Origin: Aestuariibaculum suncheonense
Lineage (GTDB): Bacteria; Bacteroidota; Bacteroidia; Flavobacteriales; Flavobacteriaceae
DNA length: 64,000 nucleotides
Assembly (NCBI RefSeq): GCF_014596935.1
Contig: NZ_JACVXC010000003.1
Location: 372,001 to 436,000 of the forward strand
Direction: 5' to 3'
The notes under the pieces are model-generated. The model did not search any database, was not told the DNA's origin, and saw nothing but the letters and a program-made list of their open reading frames with translations. The position numbers and the translations under genes were made by a program. Positions 52,660 to 60,912 of this stretch are shown here, in pieces (the stretch's first letter is position 1; the number at the start of each line of letters is the position of its first letter).

Positions 52660-53556
52660 TTGTACACAATAAATCTTAAAACGGATAATTCAAACGGTTT
52701 AGAATATATTGAAATTGAGAATACCTCAATTCAAACCTCCGCAAAAATATATACTAGTCTAGGGGCTAGTTTACAAGCTTTAACCCTTAATGGAAAACAA
52801 ATAATCACAGCATTAGACCCGCTACCTTATTCTGACACTTACGCCTCTTCTATTTTGTTTCCTTTTGCTAACCGAATAGACAAAGGCGCATATTCTTTTG
52901 AGGGGAAAACATTTCAATTCCCAATTAATGAACCGGGAAATAATAATGCTTTACATGGATTAGTGTTTAATAAAACTTTTAAGCTCATTAAACAGGTAAC
53001 AGATGAACATCAGGCGGCAATAACTTTGGAATATGTTGAGGAAAACGTATCTAAAGGTTTCCCATATACATTTACTATTCAATTGGAATATGTTTTAACA
53101 GCCAACTCTTTAGATTTAAATGTGTCTGTAAAAAATACCGATAGCAAAACGTTTCCTTTTACCTTAGGATGGCATCCGTATTTTGAATCAGCAAACCTTT
53201 TCGATAGCACTTTAAAGTTTGATAGTAACAAGCAATTAACATTTAACGATCGTTGCATTACCACAGGAACCAAAGATGTTTCAGGGACTGAACGTTTTGA
53301 AATCAAAGATAAATATCTTGATGATTGTTTCTTGTTAAACCACAACAATATTACATTTAACACACCCGAATACAGTTTTGTAATGAGTAGCTCCTCAAAA
53401 GAAAGCTTTTTACAAATCTATACACCTCCTAAAAAGACACATGTGGCCATTGAGCCTACCACTGGTGTTTCAAATAGCTTTAACAATGTTATGGGGTTAC
53501 AAACCTTAAAACCAAATGAGACCTATCACCTTAACTGGAATATTAAACTACAATAG
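52660..53556 (+). CDS. galM: Aldose 1-epimerase
   Basis: 298 residues, galactose mutarotase-like beta-sandwich. Active-site blocks: ILFPFANRIDKGAYSFEGK (Asn-Arg), NNALHGLVFNKTF (first His), TLGWHPYFE (second His) and VAIEPTTGVSNSFN with the catalytic Glu. It interconverts alpha- and beta-galactose so that galactokinase gets the alpha form. Start is TTG (YTINLKTDNSNGLEYIEI follows); no ATG is available between the promoter box and the conserved core. It leads the galM-galK-galT operon. Confidence 0.88.
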   Translation: MYTINLKTDNSNGLEYIEIENTSIQTSAKIYTSLGASLQALTLNGKQIITALDPLPYSDTYASSILFPFANRIDKGAYSFEGKTFQFPINEPGNNNALHGLVFNKTFKLIKQVTDEHQAAITLEYVEENVSKGFPYTFTIQLEYVLTANSLDLNVSVKNTDSKTFPFTLGWHPYFESANLFDSTLKFDSNKQLTFNDRCITTGTKDVSGTERFEIKDKYLDDCFLLNHNNITFNTPEYSFVMSSSSKESFLQIYTPPKKTHVAIEPTTGVSNSFNNVMGLQTLKPNETYHLNWNIKLQ

Positions 53557-53562
53557 TTAATT

Positions 53563-54714
53563 ATGAATAATGCATTAGTGAACAAGGTAAAAAACACCTT
53601 TGTAGATAAATTTAACACGCAACCACTCGTAGTGTTTTCACCGGGGCGTATTAATATTATTGGGGAACACACCGATTACAACGACGGTTTTGTATTCCCG
53701 GCAGCCGTAAATAAAGGTATAGTGGCAGCCTTTCAAAAGAACGATTCAGATACCTCGGTAGCCTACGCTATTGATGTGGATGACACCATAGAATTTTCAG
53801 TAAACAGCATTCAACCTTTAGCCAAAGAGAGCTGGGGAAACTACGTATTGGGTGTTATTGCTGAAATTCAAAAAAAAGGAATCACCGTTGGGAACTTTAA
53901 CGTGGTTTTTAGCGGAAATATTCCGGCAGGTTCGGGCATGTCGTCTTCTGCAGCACTTGAAAACAGTGTAGCCTTCGGATTAAATGAATTATTCGATTTA
54001 GGATTAACCCGAGAAGAGATGATTTTCATTTCACAAAAAGCAGAGCACAACTATGTAGGTGTAAACTGTGGCATCATGGATCAATACGCGAGCATGTTTG
54101 GCATTAAAGACCATGCTTTACTTTTAGATTGTCGCTCGATTGAAGCCAAACCTTTTCATATTGATTTTGAAGGTTACGAATTGATGCTGATAAACACCAA
54201 CGTAAAGCACAGTCTATCTGATAGTGCTTATAACGATCGCCGTTCCGTATGCGAATCCATTTCTGAAATGCTAAACATTAAAGCCTTAAGAGATGCTACT
54301 GAAGCCGACTTAGAAACAATAAAAGACAACGTTACCGAAGAAAATTACCAGAAGGCTCTATTCGTTATTCAGGAAAACAAACGTGCTGAATTGGCTTCAA
54401 AAGCAATGACTGATGGCGATTTAAAAACCCTGGGGGAACTCATTTATGGGTCACACCATGGTTTACAACATCAATACAAAGTAAGCTGTGAGGAACTTGA
54501 CTATTTGGTGGATCAGGCTAAAGAAAACCACCAAATTCTGGGAGCTCGTATGATGGGTGGCGGGTTTGGTGGCTGCACCATTAACCTGATTGCAAAATCA
54601 GCCGTTAACGATTTTAAAACAAAAATATCAGAACGTTATAAAAACAAATTTGGTAAAGACTGTTCTATCTATTCTGTAGAATTAGCCGATGGAACCAAAT
54701 TGATAACTGACTAA
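53563..54714 (+). CDS. galK: Galactokinase
   Basis: 383 residues, GHMP kinase. Galactokinase signature FSPGRINIIGEHTDYNDGFVFP-like near residue 25, ATP loop IPAGSGMSSSAALENS, the catalytic region NCGIMDQYASMFG with Asp, and ARMMGGGFGGCTINL near the C-terminus. It phosphorylates alpha-D-galactose at C1. It follows galM after 6 bp and precedes galT after 8 bp, forming three of the four Leloir functions; UDP-galactose 4-epimerase is not in the window. Confidence 0.95.
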   Translation: MNNALVNKVKNTFVDKFNTQPLVVFSPGRINIIGEHTDYNDGFVFPAAVNKGIVAAFQKNDSDTSVAYAIDVDDTIEFSVNSIQPLAKESWGNYVLGVIAEIQKKGITVGNFNVVFSGNIPAGSGMSSSAALENSVAFGLNELFDLGLTREEMIFISQKAEHNYVGVNCGIMDQYASMFGIKDHALLLDCRSIEAKPFHIDFEGYELMLINTNVKHSLSDSAYNDRRSVCESISEMLNIKALRDATEADLETIKDNVTEENYQKALFVIQENKRAELASKAMTDGDLKTLGELIYGSHHGLQHQYKVSCEELDYLVDQAKENHQILGARMMGGGFGGCTINLIAKSAVNDFKTKISERYKNKFGKDCSIYSVELADGTKLITD

Positions 54715-54722
54715 ACTTATTA

Positions 54723-55745
54723 ATGATGAATACCGATTTACAAGATTACTCACACAAACGATTAAATATACTTACCGGCGAATGGGTTTTGGTGTCACCA
54801 CACCGCGCAAAACGCCCATGGCAAGGTCAAAATGAAGCAGTTTCAAACGAAGTACGACCGTCTTATGACGACAGCTGTTACCTATGTGCAGGTAATACAC
54901 GTATAAACGGCGAGGTAAACCCGAAATACGAAAATGTTTATGTATTCACCAACGACTTTGCTGCACTTCAAACCGATTCAAAAAGCTTTTCGGTTAATGA
55001 TGGCTTATTAAAAGCGCAAAGCGAACAAGGCATTTGTAAAGTGATTTGTTTTAGCCCAGACCACTCTAAAAGTTTAGCCGATATGGCTCCTACCGAAATT
55101 GAGCAAGTGGTTTTAGAATGGCAAAATCAATATAAAGAACTTGGTGATAACGACTTAATCAACTACGTCCAGATTTTTGAAAATAAAGGTGCTGTGATGG
55201 GTTGTAGCAATCCGCACCCACATGGTCAAATCTGGAGTCAGACCACCTTACCAAACGAAGTTGAAAAGAAAGATACACAACAACGAAACTATTTCAAGGA
55301 ACATCAAAAAAGTATATTAGGAACGTATTTAACTCAGGAATTAGAACAACAAGAACGTATCATTTTTGAAAATGATGGATTTGTGGTGTTAATTCCATTC
55401 TGGGCGGTTTGGCCGTTTGAAACGATGATTGTTCCTAAAAAGCATCAGACCAATATTTCTGAAATGACCGGCGAAGATACATTGCTATTTGCTGAAGCTA
55501 TTTCGGTAATCACTAAGGCATACGATAAGTTATTCAATACTTCGTTTCCTTATTCAAGTGGTATACATCAGGCACCGACCAATGGTGAAGATAACAGTCA
55601 CTGGCACTGGCATATGAGCTTCTATCCTCCGTTATTACGCAGTGCAACGGTTAAGAAATTCATGGTGGGTTACGAAATGTTCGGTTCGCCACAGCGAGAT
55701 ATTACAGCTGAAAGCGCTGTAAAAATGCTTCGAAACTTACTTTAA
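54723..55745 (+). CDS. galT: UDP-glucose-hexose-1-phosphate uridylyltransferase
   Basis: 340 residues, GalT with two HIT-like halves. Visible: GEWVLVSPHRAKRPWQGQ, the CYLCAGN cysteine pair for structural metal, the catalytic segment MGCSNPHPHGQIWSQ (His-Pro-His nucleophile) and SHWHWHMSFYPP in the C-terminal half. It exchanges UMP between UDP-glucose and galactose-1-phosphate. Two ATGs in tandem start the frame. A strong terminator follows. Confidence 0.95.
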   Translation: MMNTDLQDYSHKRLNILTGEWVLVSPHRAKRPWQGQNEAVSNEVRPSYDDSCYLCAGNTRINGEVNPKYENVYVFTNDFAALQTDSKSFSVNDGLLKAQSEQGICKVICFSPDHSKSLADMAPTEIEQVVLEWQNQYKELGDNDLINYVQIFENKGAVMGCSNPHPHGQIWSQTTLPNEVEKKDTQQRNYFKEHQKSILGTYLTQELEQQERIIFENDGFVVLIPFWAVWPFETMIVPKKHQTNISEMTGEDTLLFAEAISVITKAYDKLFNTSFPYSSGIHQAPTNGEDNSHWHWHMSFYPPLLRSATVKKFMVGYEMFGSPQRDITAESAVKMLRNLL

Positions 55746-55766
55746 GATTCAGCATCTATAAAAACC

Positions 55767-55800
55767 AAATAAAACCTGATGTACCCATCAGGTTTTATTT
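55767..55800 (+). terminator. Terminator of the gal operon
   Basis: Perfect 15-bp stem (AAATAAAACCTGATG and complement) with a 4-base loop and T-rich 3' side. Confidence 0.87.
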
Positions 55801-55858
55801 TTTAAAGTCATACACTAAATCATAACTTCAAAAGTTATATTTTTAGCCTACAAAAGAA

Positions 55859-57430
55859 ATGCCTTTAATGAAACGCTACATATACTTTTTACTTACTTTT
55901 TCATTTTTAATATTATGGAGTTCTTGTCGTAAAGATTTTGAGTTTTCACCAAGTACCGGAAATCTGGAATTCTCTAAAGACACTGTGTATTTAGACACCA
56001 CTTTTACCAACATCGGCTCCAGTACTTACACCTTAAAAGTATATAACCGCAGTAGTACCGACATCAATATTCCGTCGGTGCAATTAGGTTTTGGTAATGC
56101 TTCAAACTACCGCTTAAACATCGACGGTATGGCTGGAAAAGTATTCAATAATGTGCAAATTCAGGCGAAAGACTCTATTTATATTTTTGTTGAATCGACT
56201 ATAAATATAAACGATTTGGATAATAACGGAACCTTTTTATATACCGATCAAATTCAATTCGATACAGGTACCAACCAACAAAATGTAGAATTAGTAACTT
56301 TGGTTCAGGATGCGGTATTTATTTATCCGAATCGCGATTACGACACTAAAGTCATTGAAACCTTAACTTTAAATATTGGCGGTAAGGAATACGAAACCGA
56401 TATTCAAGGACGCACCTTACAACCTAACGAACTCCACTTTACAAACGAAAAACCTTATGTCATTTACGGTTATGCCGCCGTGCCAAACGGCTACACCTTA
56501 ACCATAGATGCCGGAGCGCGCATTCATTTTCATGAAAGTTCAGGGCTATTGGTGTCTGAAGGCGCTTCACTTCACGTGAATGGTGAGCTTAGTGCAAATC
56601 AAGACTTGATGGAAAACGAAGTCATTTTTGAAGGCGACCGCTTAGAACCTGACTTTGCTGATATTCCAGGTCAATGGGGCAGCATCTGGCTATTTGAAGG
56701 TAGTGATAACAACATTATTAATTATGCGACGATTAAAAATGGTTCCATTGGGATTTTATGCGATGGTGGTGCTGAAGCTTCCGAAGATGTTTTAAAAATT
56801 ACGAATACTCAAATTTATAATAACTCTGGATTCGGAATCTTAGGAAGAAACACATCGATTACTGCAGAAAATCTGGTGTTAAATAATGCCGGACAATCGG
56901 CCTTCGCCGGTACTTTTGGCGGAAGCTACAATTTCACACACTGTACCATTGCCAATTACTGGAGTAATTCCAGACAGTTCCCTGCTCTGCTTTTAAATAA
57001 CTTTATGATTGACGCTGACGATAACACGGTAATTACCGATTTAACCGAAGCCAATTTTAACAACTGCATCATTTACGGAAACGACAATCCGGAACTACTT
57101 TTAGATGAAGTTGAAAATGAAGAAGTTGTTTTTAATTTTAAGTTTACGAACTGTTTGATTCGCTTTCAGGATAACAGCAATTATTTTGATGGCCCTAATT
57201 ACAATTTTGAAGACACAACGCATTACGAAGGAAATATCTTCAATCAGTCACCAGACTTCTTTAAGCCTAACGAAAATATGCTTATTATTGGCGAAAACTC
57301 AGCAGCCATTAATCAGGGGTTATCTGGTTTTGCTACGCAAGTGCCTACCGATTTGTTAAACGTAAACCGCACCACTGCTCCCGATTTAGGAGCCTACCAG
57401 CATATTACGTTTCCGGAAGAGGAGAATTAA
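55859..57430 (+). CDS. Parallel beta-helix lipoprotein
   Basis: 523 residues. A signal sequence ends in LILWSSC, a lipobox, so the mature protein starts at Cys. After an Ig-like/choice-of-anchor region (about 30-150) the sequence shows right-handed parallel beta-helix repeats (about 200-460) with stacked Asn-rich turns such as NNIINYATIKNGSIGILCDGG and ITAENLVLNNAGQ. The end VNRTTAPDLGAYQHI is the usual close of such helix proteins. Many act on or bind polysaccharides, but no lyase catalytic set is evident. A second ATG at 55868 is an equally good start. Confidence 0.78.
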   Translation: MPLMKRYIYFLLTFSFLILWSSCRKDFEFSPSTGNLEFSKDTVYLDTTFTNIGSSTYTLKVYNRSSTDINIPSVQLGFGNASNYRLNIDGMAGKVFNNVQIQAKDSIYIFVESTININDLDNNGTFLYTDQIQFDTGTNQQNVELVTLVQDAVFIYPNRDYDTKVIETLTLNIGGKEYETDIQGRTLQPNELHFTNEKPYVIYGYAAVPNGYTLTIDAGARIHFHESSGLLVSEGASLHVNGELSANQDLMENEVIFEGDRLEPDFADIPGQWGSIWLFEGSDNNIINYATIKNGSIGILCDGGAEASEDVLKITNTQIYNNSGFGILGRNTSITAENLVLNNAGQSAFAGTFGGSYNFTHCTIANYWSNSRQFPALLLNNFMIDADDNTVITDLTEANFNNCIIYGNDNPELLLDEVENEEVVFNFKFTNCLIRFQDNSNYFDGPNYNFEDTTHYEGNIFNQSPDFFKPNENMLIIGENSAAINQGLSGFATQVPTDLLNVNRTTAPDLGAYQHITFPEEEN

Positions 57431-57476
57431 AAATTATGCCCAAATTTTAAGATTAATAAATTTTAAAAACTTTAAT

Positions 57477-58184
57477 TTGAACGAAATAAGAATTAACTCT
57501 CTAAACGAAATTCATGACTTACTTTCTAAATATAGAAAAAGTAACATTTTTAAATTTAGAGGGCAAAGCGATTCCTCTTGGGATTTAGTTCCTAAGGCAG
57601 GAAGGAAAGGTTTTGATAAAGTTCCAGACAAAGTTATTTTTTATCAGTGGAAACGAAGAGCTATATCTTTTTTAAATAAAGAAAATTACTCTGACTGGGA
57701 ACTTTTAGCAGTAGCGCAACATACAGGTCTCCCTACGAGGTTTTTAGATTGGACTCATGTTCCGACAGTAGCTTTATTTTTTGCTGCTTCAGAAAACCAA
57801 GATAAAGATGGAGCTTTTTTTGTATTTAAACCGAACAAAAGTATTTTACACGAAAAAATAGATCCGTTTAATATTGAAATTCCTGTTATAATGCATCATC
57901 CTAGCGCTGCTTCTGATAGAGTTGCAAATCAATATGGTCATTTCACAGTTCATAATCCCCCTGAAACGCCTTTAAACAATAATACTTTAGATGGTTCTTT
58001 AATTAAAATTATCATTCCTTCAAATCTCAAAGTTGAAATTATCCATATGCTCAATCAATATGGAATTAATTATTTAAATCTATTCCCTGACTTAGAAGGG
58101 TTATCAAAACATTTAACTTGGTTTATAGAAAACTATGAATATTGGGACAAAAATTTTGATGAAAATGAAATTGAAGATTATTAA
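57477..58184 (+). CDS. FRG domain protein
   Basis: 235 residues with the FRG domain (named after a Phe-Arg-Gly motif) near the N-terminus: FKFRGQSDSSWDLVPKAGRKG, followed by LLAVAQHTGLPTRFLDWTHVPTVALFFAA, the most conserved part of the family. FRG proteins occur in plasmids, phages and variable regions, and some are suspected of toxin or defence roles; the biochemical activity is unknown. Start is TTG (NEIRINSLNEIHDLL follows). It is an isolated single gene, more AT-rich than its neighbours by eye, and may be horizontally acquired. Confidence 0.82.
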   Translation: MNEIRINSLNEIHDLLSKYRKSNIFKFRGQSDSSWDLVPKAGRKGFDKVPDKVIFYQWKRRAISFLNKENYSDWELLAVAQHTGLPTRFLDWTHVPTVALFFAASENQDKDGAFFVFKPNKSILHEKIDPFNIEIPVIMHHPSAASDRVANQYGHFTVHNPPETPLNNNTLDGSLIKIIIPSNLKVEIIHMLNQYGINYLNLFPDLEGLSKHLTWFIENYEYWDKNFDENEIEDY

Positions 58185-58250
58185 ATTTTAACAAACCTCT
58201 CATTTCCCAGATAAACACCCCAATAATTTCATATTATCTATATGATTCAG

Positions 58251-58258
58251 TAGTTTTG
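58251..58258 (+). promoter_or_regulatory. Promoter -7 box close to FemAB-like start
   Basis: TAGTTTTG fits TAnnTTTG and ends 11 bp before the ATG at 58270, so the mRNA leader would be only about 6-8 bases. Confidence 0.5.
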
Positions 58259-58269
58259 CCGCCAAAAAA

Positions 58270-59373
58270 ATGATTTGTGAGCTACGCGAAAAGAATATTC
58301 AAGAATTTGATGCAACAAACATACTACCACAAACGCCCTTTTGGGGACGTGTAAAAGAAAATCAGGGTTTCATTCCTAAAGGCTTCGAACTTACCATTTC
58401 GAAAGACTTATTGGTTAGCGATGCGAGTTCTATTGAAAAAAAAGGCGAAGATTTACTAATACTTATCAAGTACATCGACCAAAACCACTGCTTTGCCTAT
58501 GTCCCTTACGGACCTAAATTAGAACCGGACTTTGAAAATCAAGGGCTATTTTTAGAGCAGCTTTCAGAATCTATTAAACCGCACCTCCCTTCTAACTGCA
58601 TTTTTATTCGTTACGATTTAATCTGGGAAAACCAATGGGCTACCGAAAAAGAATATTTCGATCAAAACGGTAACTGGATTGGTCCGCCACCTAATCAAAC
58701 ACAGGAATTCCGCGTAAATTTTAATACCAACAACTGGAACCTTCAAAAAAGCGTTGGCGATAACCTGCCTAAAAACACCTTCTTCCTGGATTTAACCTTA
58801 GATGAGGAAGATCTCTTGTACAACATGCGCTACAATACCCGATACAACATCAGACGAGCGAGTAAAAAAGGCATCAACGTTCGTGAGTACGGCATAGACC
58901 ACATGGCAGACTGGTATAAATTATATCTGGAAACCGCCAACCGACACGGTATGCCTGCACAAAACGAAACCTTCTTTTCCACCATCTTTAACAATCAGGA
59001 CAACAGCAAACAAGGCGTTACCGTAAAAATGCTAATGGCCGATATAGATGGGAAGTTCCTCTCGTCTATGTTTTTAGTACTGTCTAAAAAACGAGGCACC
59101 TACTTATACGGCGCATCGGCAAATGATAAAAACAATTTAACCGCCAGTTATGCTTTGCAATGGGAATCGATGAAGATTTCGAAAGCATGGGGTTGCACTG
59201 AATACGATATGTTTGGCTCGGCACCTAACCTAAACCGAAGCCATCCGCTTCACGGTGTACATGTTTACAAAAAAGGCTTTGGTGGCGATTTATACCACCG
59301 TATGGGATGCTGGGATTATCCGTTTAATCAAAAACTATATGATTTGTATAAACTGCAGGAAATGCAGAATTAA
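58270..59373 (+). CDS. FemAB-like peptidyltransferase / GNAT-fold protein
   Basis: 367 residues, FemAB family with two GNAT-like domains. Indicators: TPFWGRVKENQGF at the N-terminus, LFLDLTLDEEDLLYNMRYNTRYNIRRASKKG-type core (TFFLDLTLDEEDLLYNM then RYNIRRASKKG), and the late YEYDMFGSAPN-like segment TEYDMFGSAPNLN followed by HPLHGVHVYKKGFGG. Firmicute relatives add amino acids to lipid II using aminoacyl-tRNA. In Bacteroidota this family is widespread and its acceptor is mostly undefined. Cytoplasmic, monocistronic. Confidence 0.85.
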   Translation: MICELREKNIQEFDATNILPQTPFWGRVKENQGFIPKGFELTISKDLLVSDASSIEKKGEDLLILIKYIDQNHCFAYVPYGPKLEPDFENQGLFLEQLSESIKPHLPSNCIFIRYDLIWENQWATEKEYFDQNGNWIGPPPNQTQEFRVNFNTNNWNLQKSVGDNLPKNTFFLDLTLDEEDLLYNMRYNTRYNIRRASKKGINVREYGIDHMADWYKLYLETANRHGMPAQNETFFSTIFNNQDNSKQGVTVKMLMADIDGKFLSSMFLVLSKKRGTYLYGASANDKNNLTASYALQWESMKISKAWGCTEYDMFGSAPNLNRSHPLHGVHVYKKGFGGDLYHRMGCWDYPFNQKLYDLYKLQEMQN

Positions 59374-59434
59374 CCTGTAAAAGTTTCCCTCCTATTTTTA
59401 TTAAACTTTAAGTTATGGTTATTCTTAAACACAC

Positions 59435-59513
59435 AAATATCTGCTTAAAACAAGATATTTTACAATATCTGCTTAATTGCAGATATTTTTGCGTATCTGC
59501 TTTTTTATAGATA
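59435..59513. promoter_or_regulatory. Triple inverted-repeat operator of the satD operon
   Basis: Three palindromes with half-site ATATCT(GC): centres at about 59447.5 (8-bp arms AAATATCT/AGATATTT), 59475.5 (9-bp arms AATATCTGC/GCAGATATT, spacer 6) and 59503.5 (5-bp arms TATCT/AGATA). Centre-to-centre spacing is exactly 28 bp twice. The third touches the -7 box at 59512-59519. They lie just before satD, whose product has a C-terminal HTH, so autoregulation is likely. Confidence 0.75.
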
Positions 59514-59519
59514 TATTTG
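59512..59519 (+). promoter_or_regulatory. Promoter -7 box for satD-DUF3307
   Basis: TATATTTG fits TAnnTTTG; it overlaps the third palindrome and ends 14 bp before the ATG at 59534. Confidence 0.6.
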
Positions 59520-59533
59520 AGAAAAACAAAACC

Positions 59534-60133
59534 ATGATTGCTGTTATAACCGGAGATATCATTAATTCCCGAAAAGGAGACATTGAAAGCTGGATAGCTC
59601 CTTTAAAGGAGACGCTTAACCATTACGGAAACGAACCTGAACACTGGGAAATATACCGAGGCGATAGTTTTCAGTTGGTACTAGCTCCTGAAAAAGCGCT
59701 GCTTGCAGCCATTCATATTAAATCGACAATAAAACAAGCTAAAACACGTGATGTTAGAATGGCTATAGGTATTGGTGAAGCAAAGTACAACGCTTCTAAA
59801 ATAACCGAATCGAATGGTCCGGCATTTGTGTATTCAGGTGAATGCTTTGAAGATTTAAAAAAATATACTCTGGCACTGAAATCTGATTATCCAGCAATAG
59901 ATGAATCGTTAAACATCATGTTAAAATTATCGCTTTTAACCACCAATAACTGGAGTAGTGTAGTCTCGAAAGTGATTGAAGCAGCTATTGAGCACCCCGA
60001 AAAAAATCAGCAGGACTTGGCTAAACTTTTAAACCGATCACAAAGTAATATTAGTGAAGCTTTAAAAAGAGGCGGCTACGAAGAAATCATGAACATGAAC
60101 GCGTTTTACGTAAAAAATATTTCTAAATTATGA
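59534..60133 (+). CDS. SatD family regulator
   Basis: 199 residues from the ATG at 59534 (IAVITGDIINSRKGD follows); the frame continues upstream through the operator and is discarded there. The SatD N-terminal region has VITGDIINSRK, WEIYRGDSFQLVL and RMAIGIGEA, reminiscent of nucleotide-cyclase-like folds; the C-terminus has an HTH, QQDLAKLLNRSQSNISEALKRGG. SatD was named in a streptococcal acid-tolerance operon; the role here is unknown. It overlaps the DUF3307 gene by 4 bp, a pairing that recurs in Bacteroidota. Confidence 0.85.
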   Translation: MIAVITGDIINSRKGDIESWIAPLKETLNHYGNEPEHWEIYRGDSFQLVLAPEKALLAAIHIKSTIKQAKTRDVRMAIGIGEAKYNASKITESNGPAFVYSGECFEDLKKYTLALKSDYPAIDESLNIMLKLSLLTTNNWSSVVSKVIEAAIEHPEKNQQDLAKLLNRSQSNISEALKRGGYEEIMNMNAFYVKNISKL

Positions 60134-60846
60134 TGAATCTTATAATAAAATTATTGGTTGCTCATGTTATAGGTGATTTTGTTCTACAGCCTAACAGTTG
60201 GGTCGAATCGAAAAAAAACAAAACCTTTAAATCTAAACACCTCTATTTACATGGCCTGGTTCACTTTATAGCGCTATTAGTTTTACTGCAATTTAACTGG
60301 TCTTACCTAGGTTCCATAATCCTAATTGTTGTCAGTCACCTGATTATTGATCTTGTTAAACTAAAACTGGAGGGTCACGTTAATTCGAGAGTACTGTTTT
60401 CCCTTGATCAAATATTACATTTAGGTGTTATTGGCATCGTGGTTTATATGCACACGCCCTACGTTATCGAATTCAACAAAATATATTCTACGGAAGCCCT
60501 TCTGTTTGTACTCGCCTTACTAACGCTAACTTTTGTATCTTCAATAATTATGAAAATAATCATGGGGAAATGGATTTTAGAAGAAGACAAGTCGGAAGAT
60601 TCTTTAGAAAGTGCCGGTAAATATATAGGAATACTGGAGCGTCTGTTCGTTTTTGGATTTATCCTCCTCAATCAATGGAGTGCTATTGGATTATTGATAG
60701 CCGCAAAATCGGTTTTTAGATTTGGAGACCTGTCCAGAGCCAAAGACAGAAAGCTAACTGAATACATATTAATAGGAACCTTAATCAGTTTCGGATTAGC
60801 CATTTCAATAGGTTTATTATACTTGTATATCGTCGATAATTTATAG
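60130..60846 (+). CDS. DUF3307 membrane protein
   Basis: 238 residues with about six membrane helices. The DUF3307 signature is at the N-terminus: LLVAHVIGDFVLQPNSWVESK, followed by HLYLHGLVHFIALLVLL and VSHLIIDLVKL, with several conserved His/Asp inside helices that may form a metal or catalytic site. It is translationally coupled to satD (ATGA overlap). The family function is unknown; the pairing suggests that SatD controls its expression. A bidirectional terminator follows. Confidence 0.86.
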   Translation: MMNLIIKLLVAHVIGDFVLQPNSWVESKKNKTFKSKHLYLHGLVHFIALLVLLQFNWSYLGSIILIVVSHLIIDLVKLKLEGHVNSRVLFSLDQILHLGVIGIVVYMHTPYVIEFNKIYSTEALLFVLALLTLTFVSSIIMKIIMGKWILEEDKSEDSLESAGKYIGILERLFVFGFILLNQWSAIGLLIAAKSVFRFGDLSRAKDRKLTEYILIGTLISFGLAISIGLLYLYIVDNL

Positions 60847-60866
60847 AAAACATACCACATTATAAT

Positions 60867-60898
60867 AAAAAATCCCGCATCTTTCAGCGGGATTTTTT
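60867..60898. terminator. Bidirectional terminator between DUF3307 and patB-like genes
   Basis: 12-bp perfect stem (AAAAAATCCCGC and complement), 8-base loop, T-runs on both strands. Confidence 0.88.
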
Positions 60899-60912
60899 TA
60901 TTGTAATTCAAA

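Noticed and set aside
59477-59533. N-terminal extension of SatD
   Set aside because: It would be encoded by the operator and -7 box region; family proteins start at the ATG at 59534.
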